A DNA stretch of 64,000 nt, taken from Longimicrobium sp. (GTDB lineage Bacteria; Gemmatimonadota; Gemmatimonadetes; Longimicrobiales; Longimicrobiaceae). Below are positions 27,246-36,023 of the stretch, in pieces. The stretch lies in assembly GCF_035474595.1 (NCBI RefSeq), contig NZ_DATIND010000149.1, positions 83,700 through 147,699 of the forward strand, read 5' to 3'. Within the stretch, counting starts at the first letter, position 1. The number at the start of each line of letters is the position of its first letter. The translations under genes and the position numbers were made by a program. The notes under the pieces were generated by a model that worked only from the letters and a program-made list of their open reading frames with translations, was not told the origin of the DNA and did no database searches.

Positions 27246-27412
27246 TGGAAGACGGTCGAGGGGAGATCGCGAACGGGCCCGCTCCGGAGCCCCGGCTCAC
27301 GGTTGCGGAGCGGACGCTACTCCGCAGCCGTTCGGATGCGTACCGGCAGAATCCGGGCGCGGCGATTCCGCTCGATGAGGCGCTCGACCGCATCGAACGC
27401 TCTGTCGCCTGA
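27242..27412 (+). CDS. small antitoxin-like protein translationally coupled to moaA
   Basis: 56 residues from the ATG at 27242, which overlaps the moaA stop. The segment AERTLLRSRSDAYRQNPG, then AIPLDEALDRIERS, resembles the C-terminal part of unstable addiction-module antitoxins that often precede a ParE/RelE toxin (pattern R-x-x-A-Y-x-x-G-x-A-I-P-x-x-E). No toxin gene follows; a large palindrome does. It may be an orphan. The family match is weak. Confidence 0.45.
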   Translation: MMEDGRGEIANGPAPEPRLTVAERTLLRSRSDAYRQNPGAAIPLDEALDRIERSVA

Positions 27413-27429
27413 TCCGCAAAAGCTTGTTG

Positions 27430-27492
27430 CACGCAGAGACGCAGAGCCGCAGAGAAAAACGCTTTTTCTCTGCGGCTCTCCGTCTCTGCGTG
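27430..27492. repeat. near-perfect 30-bp-arm palindrome, probable bidirectional terminator
   Basis: The arms 27430-27459 and 27463-27492 pair at 29 of 30 positions with a three-base loop, and the centre of the stem is A5/T5. The left arm is purine-rich (CACGCAGAGACGCAGAG) and the right arm is its complement. It lies between convergent genes (27242-27412 and 27602-28780), so transcript termination from both sides is plausible. Similar purine/pyrimidine palindromes occur at 49493, 51588 and 58295. Confidence 0.8.
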
Positions 27493-27601
27493 AGATTATG
27501 ATGAGGCTCTTGCCTGAACGAATGCCTGGAACTAAGCGCCGGGGTCTGGACGCCCCGAGTCTTCTCCCGGCGCCGGATAACCTTGAGCGGGTATGATCTG
27601 A

Positions 27602-28780
27602 CTAGATCACGAGGAACAGCAGCACCGCCAGGATCAGGGCGGCCACGATGATCGTCCATATCGGGATCGCGGGGCGCGGCCGCGCCGGCGGAGAAAGCGG
27701 CGTTGGCTGGGCGGGCGGCTGCCCGACGGCGCTCCAGATCACGGACCCGTTGCCCTGAGGTGGCGGCGTTGGAGAGGGCCCAGTCCGCCGTCCCGGCTCG
27801 GACCGATGGCCGGTTCCCGGCTTCCGCCAGATGACGTGCTCGTTGTCCGGCGGAGGAGCGACGGGCCCGGTGCGTTTCGCCAGCGGGACGACGGCGTTGT
27901 GCAGATCGGACACGGTCGGGCACTCCTGCAGCGACGGGGCGGACCAGGCACGCGCGAAGACCTCGGCGAACTCCGGCGCGGCGTGCGCCAGCCACGGGCG
28001 CGTCTCGGCGTACCGCTGGTCGGCGGAGCCGTCGTCCGGGCTGCCGAACATCCCGGTGTCGCTGGCCAGCGGGGTGAAGGTGGGCTCGGCCAGCAGCAGG
28101 ATCTCGGCCGCCAGCAGCGCGGTCGCGAACCGGTCTCCCTCCGCGCAGAACACCGACTGCCGGGCCCGGTGCCGGTAGTCCGGAGAACCGGCCCGCTTCG
28201 GCCCGGGCGCGGGCGAGCCGGGAAGGTACATGTCCTCGAGGTCCAGGAGCTGGACGGCCGGGCTGTCGACGTGAACGACCACGTTGCCGCAGGCGATGTC
28301 GGTATGGGCGACGCCCCGCCCCTCCAGCTGCGCCATCACGCGCAGGAAGGCCTCGCAGAGGTGCACTGCGCCGGCGAACGGGAGGGTGGCCCCGTGCTGG
28401 TTGGCCTGCACCAGCGTTTCCTGCCACGTCGCCCCTTCCAGCCACGGCATCATGAGCGCGTACTCCAGGTCGGGAAAGCGGCGGACCGCCGCCTCCGACG
28501 GAAGCACCACCTGCCGCTTCGCGGCGGTCAGCCCCTCCAGCGGCTGCAGCCACGCCAGCCGCGATCCCGATTCGGCCAGCGACGGCTCGCGGAAACGCGA
28601 CTTGAACACCTTCAGTGCCATGGGCCGCCCGCGGGTGTCGCGAAGCTGGTAGACCAGCGCGCGGCCGCCTTCCTGGGCATAGGCGGCCTTGATCGCGACG
28701 GCGGGATGCGGCTGGACCGTCCACGGCTCGCCGAAGAGGTCGATGACGTCCTGCGGGGCGGGTCTGAACTGGCTCGGCAT
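27602..28780 (-). CDS. tail-anchored protein kinase-like protein of TerY-P type
   Basis: 392 residues. A kinase-like fold is visible: Lys57 in ALKVF, catalytic loop HTDIACGN with Asp161 and Asn166, and metal-binding Asp180 in LLDLEDMY in place of DFG. A Pro-rich linker follows from about 300, and a single hydrophobic segment at 371-391 ends the protein, so the kinase faces the cytoplasm from a C-terminal anchor. GGAGG lies six bases before ATG 28780. It is the last gene of the leftward vWA-kinase-PP2C-kinase set, 49 bases after the PP2C gene, and a paralogue of the kinase at 30580. Confidence 0.82.
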   Translation of the reverse strand: MPSQFRPAPQDVIDLFGEPWTVQPHPAVAIKAAYAQEGGRALVYQLRDTRGRPMALKVFKSRFREPSLAESGSRLAWLQPLEGLTAAKRQVVLPSEAAVRRFPDLEYALMMPWLEGATWQETLVQANQHGATLPFAGAVHLCEAFLRVMAQLEGRGVAHTDIACGNVVVHVDSPAVQLLDLEDMYLPGSPAPGPKRAGSPDYRHRARQSVFCAEGDRFATALLAAEILLLAEPTFTPLASDTGMFGSPDDGSADQRYAETRPWLAHAAPEFAEVFARAWSAPSLQECPTVSDLHNAVVPLAKRTGPVAPPPDNEHVIWRKPGTGHRSEPGRRTGPSPTPPPQGNGSVIWSAVGQPPAQPTPLSPPARPRPAIPIWTIIVAALILAVLLFLVI

Positions 28781-28829
28781 TCTGGCCTCCTGCAATGCTG
28801 GGGTCGTGCTGTGCCGGACCGGGCGGCCG

Positions 28830-30599
28830 TCAGGCCGCGGCCGCGGGGGGCCCGCGGCGAGCGGCTGGGGTGTCGGGCATCGTCGCGTTCGGCGGATGCC
28901 GCTTCGCGGGCTTGGCGCGGGCCGTGGAGTCGCCGCGCCCGGTGGGGACGCCGGGAGGCGGGGTGGCGGGTGGGGCCGGCGATGGGACGGTCCCGACCGG
29001 CCGTTGCACGGGCCCCGCGGCGTTTTCGCGCGATCCGCCGCCTGCCCGCGGGTTTTCCCCGGGCATGACCGGTCGGATCGGCGCGGGGCTGCCGCCGGAC
29101 GCCGTCTCGCGCGGGAGGTGCTGCCCCGCCGGGCCGTTCCCTCCGGTCCGGGGGGTCCCGCCCACTCCGGGGGTGCCCGGCCCGGCCGGGCCCGCGGAGG
29201 GTTGGCCCGGCAGCGGCTGGGGCTGGCCCACCTGTCCCAGCAGCCCGCCCGGATCGTTCTGCGCGCCCGCCTCCGGCGCCGGTGCCACCATCGGCGCCGG
29301 CGGCCTGGCGGCGGAGTCGACGGACGCTTTCCGCTGCTTCGCGATCGCGTTGGAGTCCGCGGATGGCAGCATGGGCACCAGCCTCCAGGCCGGACCGAGG
29401 CCCCGGAACGGAGGGCGGTCCACCAGCGGCGCGGTGAAGCGGGGCTCCAGGGCGCGGTGCGGCCGGGGATGCAGGAGCGGATTCACCAGCGTGTAGCCCG
29501 CCACCAGCACGGCGACCGTGGCCAGGGCCGCCGCCCCGCCGACGAGCGGCGGGCCTGCGCGTCTCGCCGTACGGCGCGTGACCTCGATCACCGGCGGCGC
29601 GCCGGCCCGCGGGGCCGGTACGGATCGTGGGGTGGAGATCGGGGGCGGGATGGAAGGGGCTCCGCGCGCGGCGTCCGTCCGCGGCTTTCCGCGCGCCACG
29701 CCCGCCTCCCCGGGCGGCCCGGCGGGGACCGGTGCGGCGCCCTCGGCCTCGCGTTGTGGGCGGGGCGGCGCCGATTCGCACGACGCCCCGACGAGCGACA
29801 GCGGTCCGTCCGCCGGTGCGCCGTCCGCCTGCACCGCCACGAACGACACGTCGTCGTATCCAGCCAGCTCCTCGGCGCGCGCGCGGAACGCGTCGGCGGC
29901 GGACGGGTCGCCCCGCAGGTCGCCGAACTCGCGCGCGCCGTCGGAGCGGAGGACCGCGCCCTGCACCCCCCGGTAGTCGCGGACCTCCAGCCGCAGCGCC
30001 TCGGCCGAGTGCGTGCTCCAGCGGGCGCGGGGGTGTTCCGGTGCCACCGGCGTTCCGGCCTCGCCGGTACCGAACAGCACCACGCCCGCGTCGCCCACCT
30101 GGTAGAGCCGCGCCCTGCCGGTTTCCGCGTCGTACACCAGCGCGGCGAACACCGTCTGCGATCCCGCGTCGGCCCGCTGGCGCGCCAGCGCGGTGCGCTG
30201 CATCTCGGGAAGGTGCTCGGGGATGTGCACGGCCTCGACTTCGGCCAGCGCGCCGGCGGCCAGCCGCTCCAGCTCGGCCACCGTCTCGCGCGGGCCGGGG
30301 GGCGTGCCCGCGCGGCTCCAGAGAAAGTCGAGCAGCCCCGTGGCCACCGCGCGCGCGGCGATTTCGCCGAAGAACGACTGGCTCACCCCGTCGGCCACCA
30401 CACCCACCACGCGCCGCCCGGCCGCTCTCAGGGCCGCGAAGTCCTGCCCCGGGTGGTCGCCGCGGTCGAACTCGTGCGCGCGGCGGTACCCCAGCGCCAG
30501 CGCCAGCGCGCGGCCGTCGGGGAGTTCCGCGGTTCCGGCCTCGTACTGAACCTCGCGCGCGGCGGGGCGCGAAACCAGCTCAATCGTCGGGCGTTGCAT
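28830..30599 (-). CDS. PP2C-type protein phosphatase with membrane span and Pro-rich outer part
   Basis: 589 residues. Residues 20-265 contain the PP2C metal-binding motifs: ADG at 69-71, the VGDAG loop (Asp170), RSDG (Asp220) and YDD (Asp249/250). A Pro-rich linker leads to one membrane span at 351-375, after which about 210 residues are Pro/Gly/Ala-rich and low-complexity. The ATG at 30599 overlaps the upstream kinase by 20 bases. It should reverse phosphorylation by the flanking kinases, as in TerY-P triads (vWA, PP2C, kinase). The disordered tail could reach the periplasm or wall, but orientation is inferred. Confidence 0.85.
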   Translation of the reverse strand: MQRPTIELVSRPAAREVQYEAGTAELPDGRALALALGYRRAHEFDRGDHPGQDFAALRAAGRRVVGVVADGVSQSFFGEIAARAVATGLLDFLWSRAGTPPGPRETVAELERLAAGALAEVEAVHIPEHLPEMQRTALARQRADAGSQTVFAALVYDAETGRARLYQVGDAGVVLFGTGEAGTPVAPEHPRARWSTHSAEALRLEVRDYRGVQGAVLRSDGAREFGDLRGDPSAADAFRARAEELAGYDDVSFVAVQADGAPADGPLSLVGASCESAPPRPQREAEGAAPVPAGPPGEAGVARGKPRTDAARGAPSIPPPISTPRSVPAPRAGAPPVIEVTRRTARRAGPPLVGGAAALATVAVLVAGYTLVNPLLHPRPHRALEPRFTAPLVDRPPFRGLGPAWRLVPMLPSADSNAIAKQRKASVDSAARPPAPMVAPAPEAGAQNDPGGLLGQVGQPQPLPGQPSAGPAGPGTPGVGGTPRTGGNGPAGQHLPRETASGGSPAPIRPVMPGENPRAGGGSRENAAGPVQRPVGTVPSPAPPATPPPGVPTGRGDSTARAKPAKRHPPNATMPDTPAARRGPPAAAA

Positions 30600-31680
30600 C
30601 GGGCTCGCTTTCGACGGCGGCGGGCGCGGGGCGCGGGGTGCTCCGGCTCCAGCGGACCAGCGGCGGACCAGTCCGCGGAGCAGGCAGCGTGGTCCAGAAC
30701 GGGCGTGCCTCTTCCGGCGGGGGGACGATGGGGCGGCCGCTGAAGACGGTGCCGGCGTGCGAGGGCCGGAGCGCCCTCTCCCATTCGCGGAACGAGGGGC
30801 AGTCGCCCAGCACGGCCGAGGCCCAGGCCCGCTCCAGCAGCTCGCAGGCCTGGGACACCCCTCCGGCGCGCAGGGCGCGCAGCAGGATCGCCAGCCGCGG
30901 CGAGGCGGGATCCTGCATCTCCGAGGGGGCGAAGAAGCTTTCTCCGGCCGAAGCCGCGCGCACCGCCGCGTCGTGCCATGCCAGCATCTCGCAGATCAGC
31001 ACGGCGCCCGCGAAACGGTCGGCGTCGGGACGCCACATCCCCGCGCCGCTGGTGCGGTGCTGGTACCCGGGGGTGCCCAGGGGAACCGCGCCGGGGGCGG
31101 AAAGGCCGGGGGCGTACACGTCCTCCACGTCCACCAGCTCCACCGCGCCGGTGCGGGTGTCCACGATCACGTTGGCCGCCGACAGGTCGCAGTGTCCCAC
31201 GCCGCGCGCCTCGAGCGCCGCCAGCGCCGAGGCCAGCCCCAGCGCCAGGCGCAGCGACCCGGCGGGATCGGGCGGAGGCGGCCCCGGGGCGGCCGTCAGC
31301 ACCTCGAACCAGGTCTGGCCCGCGATCCAGGGCATCAGCACCGCGTACTCCAGGTCGGCGTGCCGCGCCAGCGCCCGCGGGGCGGTTCCGGGAGCCAGGC
31401 AGCGCCGCTCGCACACCCGCATGCCCGGAACCCGCTTCAGCGCATCGAGCGCCGCGCAGCGCGCCTGCAGCGACGCCTCGCGGAAGCGCGGCTTCATCAC
31501 CTTCAGCGCGTAGTATCCCCCGCCCGCGGTCTCGCGCACCCGGTACACCACCGCCTTGGCGCCCTCGGCCGCGTGCACGTAGCCGAACCCCTGCGGGTGC
31601 GGCATGGCGCGGAAGCGGTGGGCGCCGCCGTCCACGTCCAGGACGAGCTCGTCGCCGGCGGCCGGGGCGAAGCGGGACAT
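30580..31680 (-). CDS. soluble protein kinase-like protein of TerY-P type
   Basis: 366 residues. Kinase landmarks are Lys60 in YYALKVM, catalytic loop GHCDLSAAN (Asp165, Asn170) and VDVEDVY (Asp184) in place of DFG, the same deviations as in the kinase at 27602. There is no membrane segment. It starts 15 bases after the vWA gene and overlaps the PP2C gene by 20 bases, so the three are made together. That gene trio is the TerY-P triad known from Ter-linked stress and conflict systems. Confidence 0.85.
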   Translation of the reverse strand: MSRFAPAAGDELVLDVDGGAHRFRAMPHPQGFGYVHAAEGAKAVVYRVRETAGGGYYALKVMKPRFREASLQARCAALDALKRVPGMRVCERRCLAPGTAPRALARHADLEYAVLMPWIAGQTWFEVLTAAPGPPPPDPAGSLRLALGLASALAALEARGVGHCDLSAANVIVDTRTGAVELVDVEDVYAPGLSAPGAVPLGTPGYQHRTSGAGMWRPDADRFAGAVLICEMLAWHDAAVRAASAGESFFAPSEMQDPASPRLAILLRALRAGGVSQACELLERAWASAVLGDCPSFREWERALRPSHAGTVFSGRPIVPPPEEARPFWTTLPAPRTGPPLVRWSRSTPRPAPAAVESEPDATPDD

Positions 31681-31695
31681 GGCCCGGGGCGCCGG

Positions 31696-32457
31696 TCAGG
31701 CGGTGGGGGTCGCGCCCGACATCGCGAAGGCCAGCTCGATCAGGTCGCCGCTGCTGCTGGGGATGAGCATCCGGGCGCCCGGGCGCAGCGCGTACCCGGC
31801 CGACTCGTTGATCACGCGGGCGTAGCTTTCGGGAAGCGGCGACGACATGTGGAAGAGCTTGCGGGCGTAGGGGTCGGCCAGCTCCCCCTCGCTCATCACT
31901 CCGGGCCACTCGCCCGCGTCGCCGATGGGCGACACGGTCAGCCCCGGGCCCACGTAGATGTTCTCCACCAGCACCGGCCCGTCGGGGGTGGACATGCGCA
32001 TGATCTCCTGCGCCACCGGCGCGGGGTCGGAGCCGGTGCACTGGCCGTCGGTGATGTGGCACACCATGGGCGCGGGGCGGCGCTCGCTCTCCGCGCTCTG
32101 CGCCAGCTCGCGGCGCAGGATCTCGCGCGCGGTCATGAACGCGGCGTGGGTGTCGGTGGTGCGCGACACCGAAAGCGTGGGGGTGCCCAGCTGAGCCACG
32201 TCGGCGATGGTGCGCACGCCGCCCAGGATGTCCTCGGGGGTGTCGCTGTAGGCGATCATGGCCAGGCGGTAGCGCGGGGAGATGACGCCGCCCTTGGTGG
32301 AGCGCTGCACCATCCTCACCAGAACCTGCTCGATCGCCCGGTTCACGTGCTCGATCTTCGGCGCGCCGTCCAGCGGCTCGGACATCGACCCGCTGATGTC
32401 GAGCAGGTATACGATGAGCGCGGGGGTCTTCCCGGTCGCGACGACGTCGTACGCCAT
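31696..32457 (-). CDS. vWA-domain protein, TerY-like
   Basis: 253 residues, almost entirely one vWA domain. The MIDAS motif is D20-x-S22-x-S24 in YLLDISGSM; the third site lies in VCHITDGQC. It has the short TerY-like length and ends with a small Gly/Ala tail. A GGAGAG ribosome site precedes ATG 32457. It lies directly before the kinase and PP2C genes, the composition of TerY-P triads, where the vWA protein is thought to be a metal-dependent adaptor whose binding is controlled by phosphorylation. No TerD-family or TerC gene is present in the window. Confidence 0.87.
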   Translation of the reverse strand: MAYDVVATGKTPALIVYLLDISGSMSEPLDGAPKIEHVNRAIEQVLVRMVQRSTKGGVISPRYRLAMIAYSDTPEDILGGVRTIADVAQLGTPTLSVSRTTDTHAAFMTAREILRRELAQSAESERRPAPMVCHITDGQCTGSDPAPVAQEIMRMSTPDGPVLVENIYVGPGLTVSPIGDAGEWPGVMSEGELADPYARKLFHMSSPLPESYARVINESAGYALRPGARMLIPSSSGDLIELAFAMSGATPTA

Positions 32458-32501
32458 TCTGCTCTCCTTCGGGGTTCGGGTGACAGTGAGAAGGGTCGGG
32501 C

Positions 32502-33302
32502 TCAGCAGGCGACCGCGCGCGGCGCGGCAGTCTCGAAGCTCACGCTCTCCACCTTCCACGCGGAGCCGACGTACCGCAGGTACGCGGTCTGGGGCACCGC
32601 GTGCTCCGGAACGCGCGAAACGCAGTGGCCGTCGTCCAGGCTGTAGTAGGTGGTGGTCCAGGTCTCGCGCACCCGCACCTGGGCGGTGGTCTCGTCGGGG
32701 CTCACCCAGAACGAGAGCCACTCGATGTCGCCGAGCTCCGAATCCTCGTACAGCCCCTGCTTGCGGAGCTGCTCTACGCGCTGGCGCTCGGCCTGCAGCA
32801 TGGCGCCCACGTACGCGTCTTCCAGCCCGCTGGCGTCCAGCTCGTGCATGGCGGTGGCCTCGGCCTGGTCGCCGCGCAGCACCGCCTGCTGCAGCTCCTC
32901 GCGATACGCCGAGGCCAGGTCCACCGGCGCCGCCACCGCGGTGGTGTCGGTGGCCGCGGTGGTGTCGGTGGCGTAGACATCGGGGGCGCTCGCCGGGACG
33001 GGCGCCGCGGCGGGTGCGGGCGGGGGCAGCGGAGCCACCGCCACCGTAGCGGGAGGCGGAGGGGGCGCCGCCGTGGCGCTGTCGTGGATCGCCGCCGGGG
33101 CGGGCGGGGGCGGCGGCAGGACCCGGGCGGCGTTGGAGGCGCCGGGGCGGTGCACCGCCAGCACGCCGACGGCCATCAGGCCCAGGACGATGGCGATGGC
33201 GCCGACGAGCCCGCCCAGGATCGAGGCTCGCACCATCGTGTTCTCGGGGCGGCGGAGCGTCTCGGGCTCGCGCTCGTAGTAGCGGGGGGATTCGCCTTCC
33301 AT
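32502..33302 (-). CDS. single-span membrane protein with Pro-rich linker and C-terminal IMS/NTF2-like domain
   Basis: 266 residues. A 25-residue cytoplasmic start is followed by one membrane span at about 27-50, a Pro/Ala-rich linker to about 125, and a C-terminal domain of 140 residues. That domain starts with helices and ends with strands containing ETWTTTYYSL and AWKVESVSFE, which resembles ARC6 IMS1 or NTF2-like sheets. It is the first gene of the leftward TerY-P-type set, 44 bases before the vWA gene. It is a possible receptor or anchor. The domain call is tentative. Confidence 0.65.
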   Translation of the reverse strand: MEGESPRYYEREPETLRRPENTMVRASILGGLVGAIAIVLGLMAVGVLAVHRPGASNAARVLPPPPPAPAAIHDSATAAPPPPPATVAVAPLPPPAPAAAPVPASAPDVYATDTTAATDTTAVAAPVDLASAYREELQQAVLRGDQAEATAMHELDASGLEDAYVGAMLQAERQRVEQLRKQGLYEDSELGDIEWLSFWVSPDETTAQVRVRETWTTTYYSLDDGHCVSRVPEHAVPQTAYLRYVGSAWKVESVSFETAAPRAVAC

Positions 33303-34020
33303 GATGACCCATCGGTGCAAGGGGGGATGGGAACCGGTCTGGACGGGCGGATGTGGGGCGGGGCGGGGAAACGGCCCGGAATGCCTGGCTGCAAGCGACA
33401 CGCCATGCGCGGGAGCACCCGGATGCCCCGATACGGCCGCGTTTCGCCTCGTTCAGTGGGGGCGGAAGCCCGGGTTCTGCTACGCGGTGGGGCATCGTTT
33501 CCGCACCCCCGCCGGGGCATCTCTGTCCCTCCTTCGCGCCGACGTCCGCGGGACGCCTTCCCATGAATGGAGGGACAGGGTCCGGAGATTCGGCGGAGGC
33601 GCGGTCCGCGGGGAGTGGATTTTCGGGGCTCGATGCGTTTGCGAATCCGCGCAAGACGCGGGTGATGGCAGCGGAGGCGGACAGCGGTGACGGGCGGGGC
33701 CGCGTGGGCGAGCGCCGGCCCGGCCAAGCAAGTAGTCCTGAGTCCTGAGTCCCAAGTCCTGAGTGGCCTCGCCCAAATCTCCCTGCGGGTCTAAGTCTGT
33801 ACGCAAAAGTCTTGTCGACTTACATCCTCGCTCGACCGCTACATCGTTGGTCTCACGCGGAGACGCGGAGATTGAGGAGATCGCGCTGAGTTCAGCGGGT
33901 GGCGAGGATCGCTTCTGCCGAATCGACAAAACTTCCGGCTACTTACTTAGGACTCAGGACTCAGGACTCAGGACTTAGGACTTAGGACTTATTAACTCGA
34001 CAGGACTTTTGGCACCGACT
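33303..34020. other. 718-base gene-free interval with inverted 7-bp repeat arrays
   Basis: No supported gene. The left part should hold the promoter of the leftward TerY-P set, but no consensus was seen. Its right part contains a tandem array of a 7-base unit (AGTCCTG) at 33734-33764 and the same unit inverted (GGACTCA/GGACTTA) at 33948-33994. Between them is a single purine arm at 33851-33870 (TCTCACGCGGAGACGCGGAG) related to the palindrome family at 27430. Two AT-richer segments with AGTCTTGTCGA and ATCGACAAAACTT are also partly complementary. Confidence 0.6.
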
Positions 34021-34707
34021 TCAAGACGCGGCGAGCGGTCCCGGGCTTCCTTCCACCCCCAGGTAACCCAGCACCATCCGCGTCAGCTCCTCCTCCACGC
34101 TGAAGTCCTCGCCCAGCAGGAAGCCGGGCGGGGCCTGGTCGGTCAGCACCACGCCGCGGAGCACCAGTCCCACCGTGAGCAGCGCGAAGCGGGCGGCGCT
34201 CTCCGGGTCCGGGTGGCGCATCTCGTCGCGCCTGGAGGCGGCGATGGCCACCAGGTGCGCCAGCGCGGCGCCGTTCAGCTCCGCGGCGCGGAGGCGGAAC
34301 TCGGCGTCGCTGTGCGTGTCGGCGTAGCGCAGCATGGCCTGCATCAGCATGCGGTTGCCGCGGTAGTGCTGCACCATCCCCCGCACGATTCCCCCCAGCA
34401 CCCGCTCCAGCGGCACGTCGCGGAACTGTTCGGGGTCCATCTTCTCCTCGTTCAGCTCGCGCATCCGGGCGAACATGCGGAAGTAAACCGCACGCAGCAG
34501 CGCGTCCTTGTCCGGGAAGCGCCGGTACACCGCGCCCACCGACAGGCCGGCGCGCTGCGCGATGGCCGGCACCGTGGCCGCGTCCAGCCCGCTCTCCCCC
34601 AGCACCCCCTCGGCCGCATCCAGCAGGCGCGTCAGCGTTTCGCGGCTGCGCGCCTGGCGGGGGATGTGGCTGGGCGCGGATGCCCTATCGCGATCCGGAT
34701 CGGACAA
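34021..34707 (-). CDS. TetR-family transcriptional repressor
   Basis: 228 residues from TTG 34707, with AAGG a few bases upstream. The N-terminal helix-turn-helix is clear: LLDAAEGVLGESGLDAATV, then IAQRAGLSVGAVYRRFPDK at about 46-64. The C-terminal half is a helical ligand-binding domain. It is divergent from an ABC-2 exporter, the typical arrangement for a repressor of a drug efflux pump. The 12-bp palindrome 24 bases upstream of its start is a candidate operator for control of itself and perhaps the exporter. The ligand is unknown. Confidence 0.88.
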   Translation of the reverse strand: MSDPDRDRASAPSHIPRQARSRETLTRLLDAAEGVLGESGLDAATVPAIAQRAGLSVGAVYRRFPDKDALLRAVYFRMFARMRELNEEKMDPEQFRDVPLERVLGGIVRGMVQHYRGNRMLMQAMLRYADTHSDAEFRLRAAELNGAALAHLVAIAASRRDEMRHPDPESAARFALLTVGLVLRGVVLTDQAPPGFLLGEDFSVEEELTRMVLGYLGVEGSPGPLAAS

Positions 34708-34730
34708 GAGCCTTGACTCGCCGAAAATGT

Positions 34731-34742
34731 GAATCTAGATTC
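34731..34742. promoter_or_regulatory. candidate TetR operator palindrome
   Basis: GAATCTAGATTC is a perfect 12-bp palindrome located 24 bases upstream of the TTG start of the TetR gene. A looser symmetric site GCGAA-N6-TTCGC lies about 20 bases further upstream, near 34755-34771. The position suits autorepression. Confidence 0.5.
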
Positions 34743-34944
34743 GCGAACGGGGATGCGAATCGGTGTTCGCAATGTGTCCGGCATCCATCGCAGGCGCAAG
34801 CTCGGCGCCGCGTTTTCGTGGGATGCGGGTCGAGCCGGCCTCCTCACCGGCGACTGATTTAGTCGCAGCAACAACGACGGGAAGCCTCGCAAACTGCGCG
34901 AGGCTGATCCGCTCACTACGCGGCATTGGCGCTCACGACTGATC

Positions 34945-34981
34945 TCATCCTTGACCCGCGAAGCGCGGGGACTCAGGATGA
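34945..34981. repeat. short TCATCC...GGATGA hairpin element
   Basis: An imperfect palindrome with outer arms TCATCCT and AGGATGA and an inner stem CCCGCG/CGCGGG around a three-base loop. Its right end AGGATGACGTC equals the ends of the 232-bp inverted repeat at 55797-56028, so it may be a minimal member of that family. It lies upstream of the ABC exporter genes. Confidence 0.55.
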
Positions 34982-35039
34982 CGTCCTGGGTAAATTCCCG
35001 TTACTGCACGACTTACCCATTTCTCCCGAGAACTCTCGA

Positions 35040-36023
35040 ATGGACGCGGCGATCGAGACGGTGGGGCTGCGGAAGGTGTATCCCGCGCCGAAGATGCCCG
35101 GGCAGCGCAGGGCGAAAGGGCCCGCGTCGCCCGGCGTGATGGCGCTGGACGGGCTGGACCTGCGCGTGGGGCGCGGCGAGATGTTCGGGATGCTGGGGCC
35201 GAACGGGGCGGGGAAGACCACCACCATCGGCATCCTGACCACGCGCGTGCGGGCCAGCGGCGGCGAGGCGCGGGTCGACGGCGTGGAGGTGTCGGCGCAC
35301 CCGGTGGAGGTGCGGCGCCGGATCGGCGTGGTGCCGCAGCGGCCCAACCCCGACCAGGCGCTCAACGTGCTGGACAACCTGGTCTTCCACGCCTCGTACT
35401 TCGGCATCCCGCGCGCCGCCGCGCTGCCGCGGGCCATGGGGCTGATGGAGCGGCTGGGGTTCGCGGAGAAGGCGAACGCGAAGGTCGACGCGCTCTCGGG
35501 CGGCCAGCAGCAGCGGCTGATGATCGCGCGGGCGCTGATCCACGAGCCGCGCGTGGTCTTCCTGGACGAGCCCACCGTCGGCCTCGACCCGGCGGCGCGG
35601 CTGGGGCTGTGGGAGATCCTGCGCGAGCTGCACGCGCAGGGGCGCACCATCATCATGACCACGCACTACATGGAAGAGGCCGACCAGCTCTGCGACCGCA
35701 TCGCCATCATCGACCAGGGAAAGCTGCTGGCGCTGGACACGCCCGCCGCGCTGCGGGCCCGGGCGCCCGGCGGCACGCTGGTGGAGCTGACGATGGACGG
35801 CGACGCGGCCGATCTCGTCGCCGCGGCGCAGGCGGTGCCCGGCGTGGACCGCGCGGAGGCGCGCGGGCCGGTGCTGCGCGCGTTCAGCCCGCGCGGGAGC
35901 GAGCTGATCCCCGCGCTGATCGCGTCGGCCGAGGCGGGCGGGCGCGCGGTGAAGGACATCCAGCTCTCGCGCCCGTCGCTCGAGACGCTCTTCATCTCCC
36001 TGACCGGAAGGAAGCTGTCATGA
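35040..36023 (+). CDS. ABC-2 exporter ATP-binding subunit (DrrA/NodI-like)
   Basis: 327 residues from ATG 35040; the frame is open upstream, but the ABC fold begins here. Walker A is GPNGAGKTTT, the signature is LSGGQQQRL, and Walker B is VVFLDEPTVGLDP. The extra C-terminal region of about 90 residues is typical of the DrrA/NodI/CcmA group that drives drug or polysaccharide export. An insertion (PAPKMPGQRRAKGPASPG) lies between the first two strands. The stop overlaps the permease start by four bases (ATGA). A divergent TetR gene suggests induction by the exported compound. Confidence 0.92.
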   Translation: MDAAIETVGLRKVYPAPKMPGQRRAKGPASPGVMALDGLDLRVGRGEMFGMLGPNGAGKTTTIGILTTRVRASGGEARVDGVEVSAHPVEVRRRIGVVPQRPNPDQALNVLDNLVFHASYFGIPRAAALPRAMGLMERLGFAEKANAKVDALSGGQQQRLMIARALIHEPRVVFLDEPTVGLDPAARLGLWEILRELHAQGRTIIMTTHYMEEADQLCDRIAIIDQGKLLALDTPAALRARAPGGTLVELTMDGDAADLVAAAQAVPGVDRAEARGPVLRAFSPRGSELIPALIASAEAGGRAVKDIQLSRPSLETLFISLTGRKLS

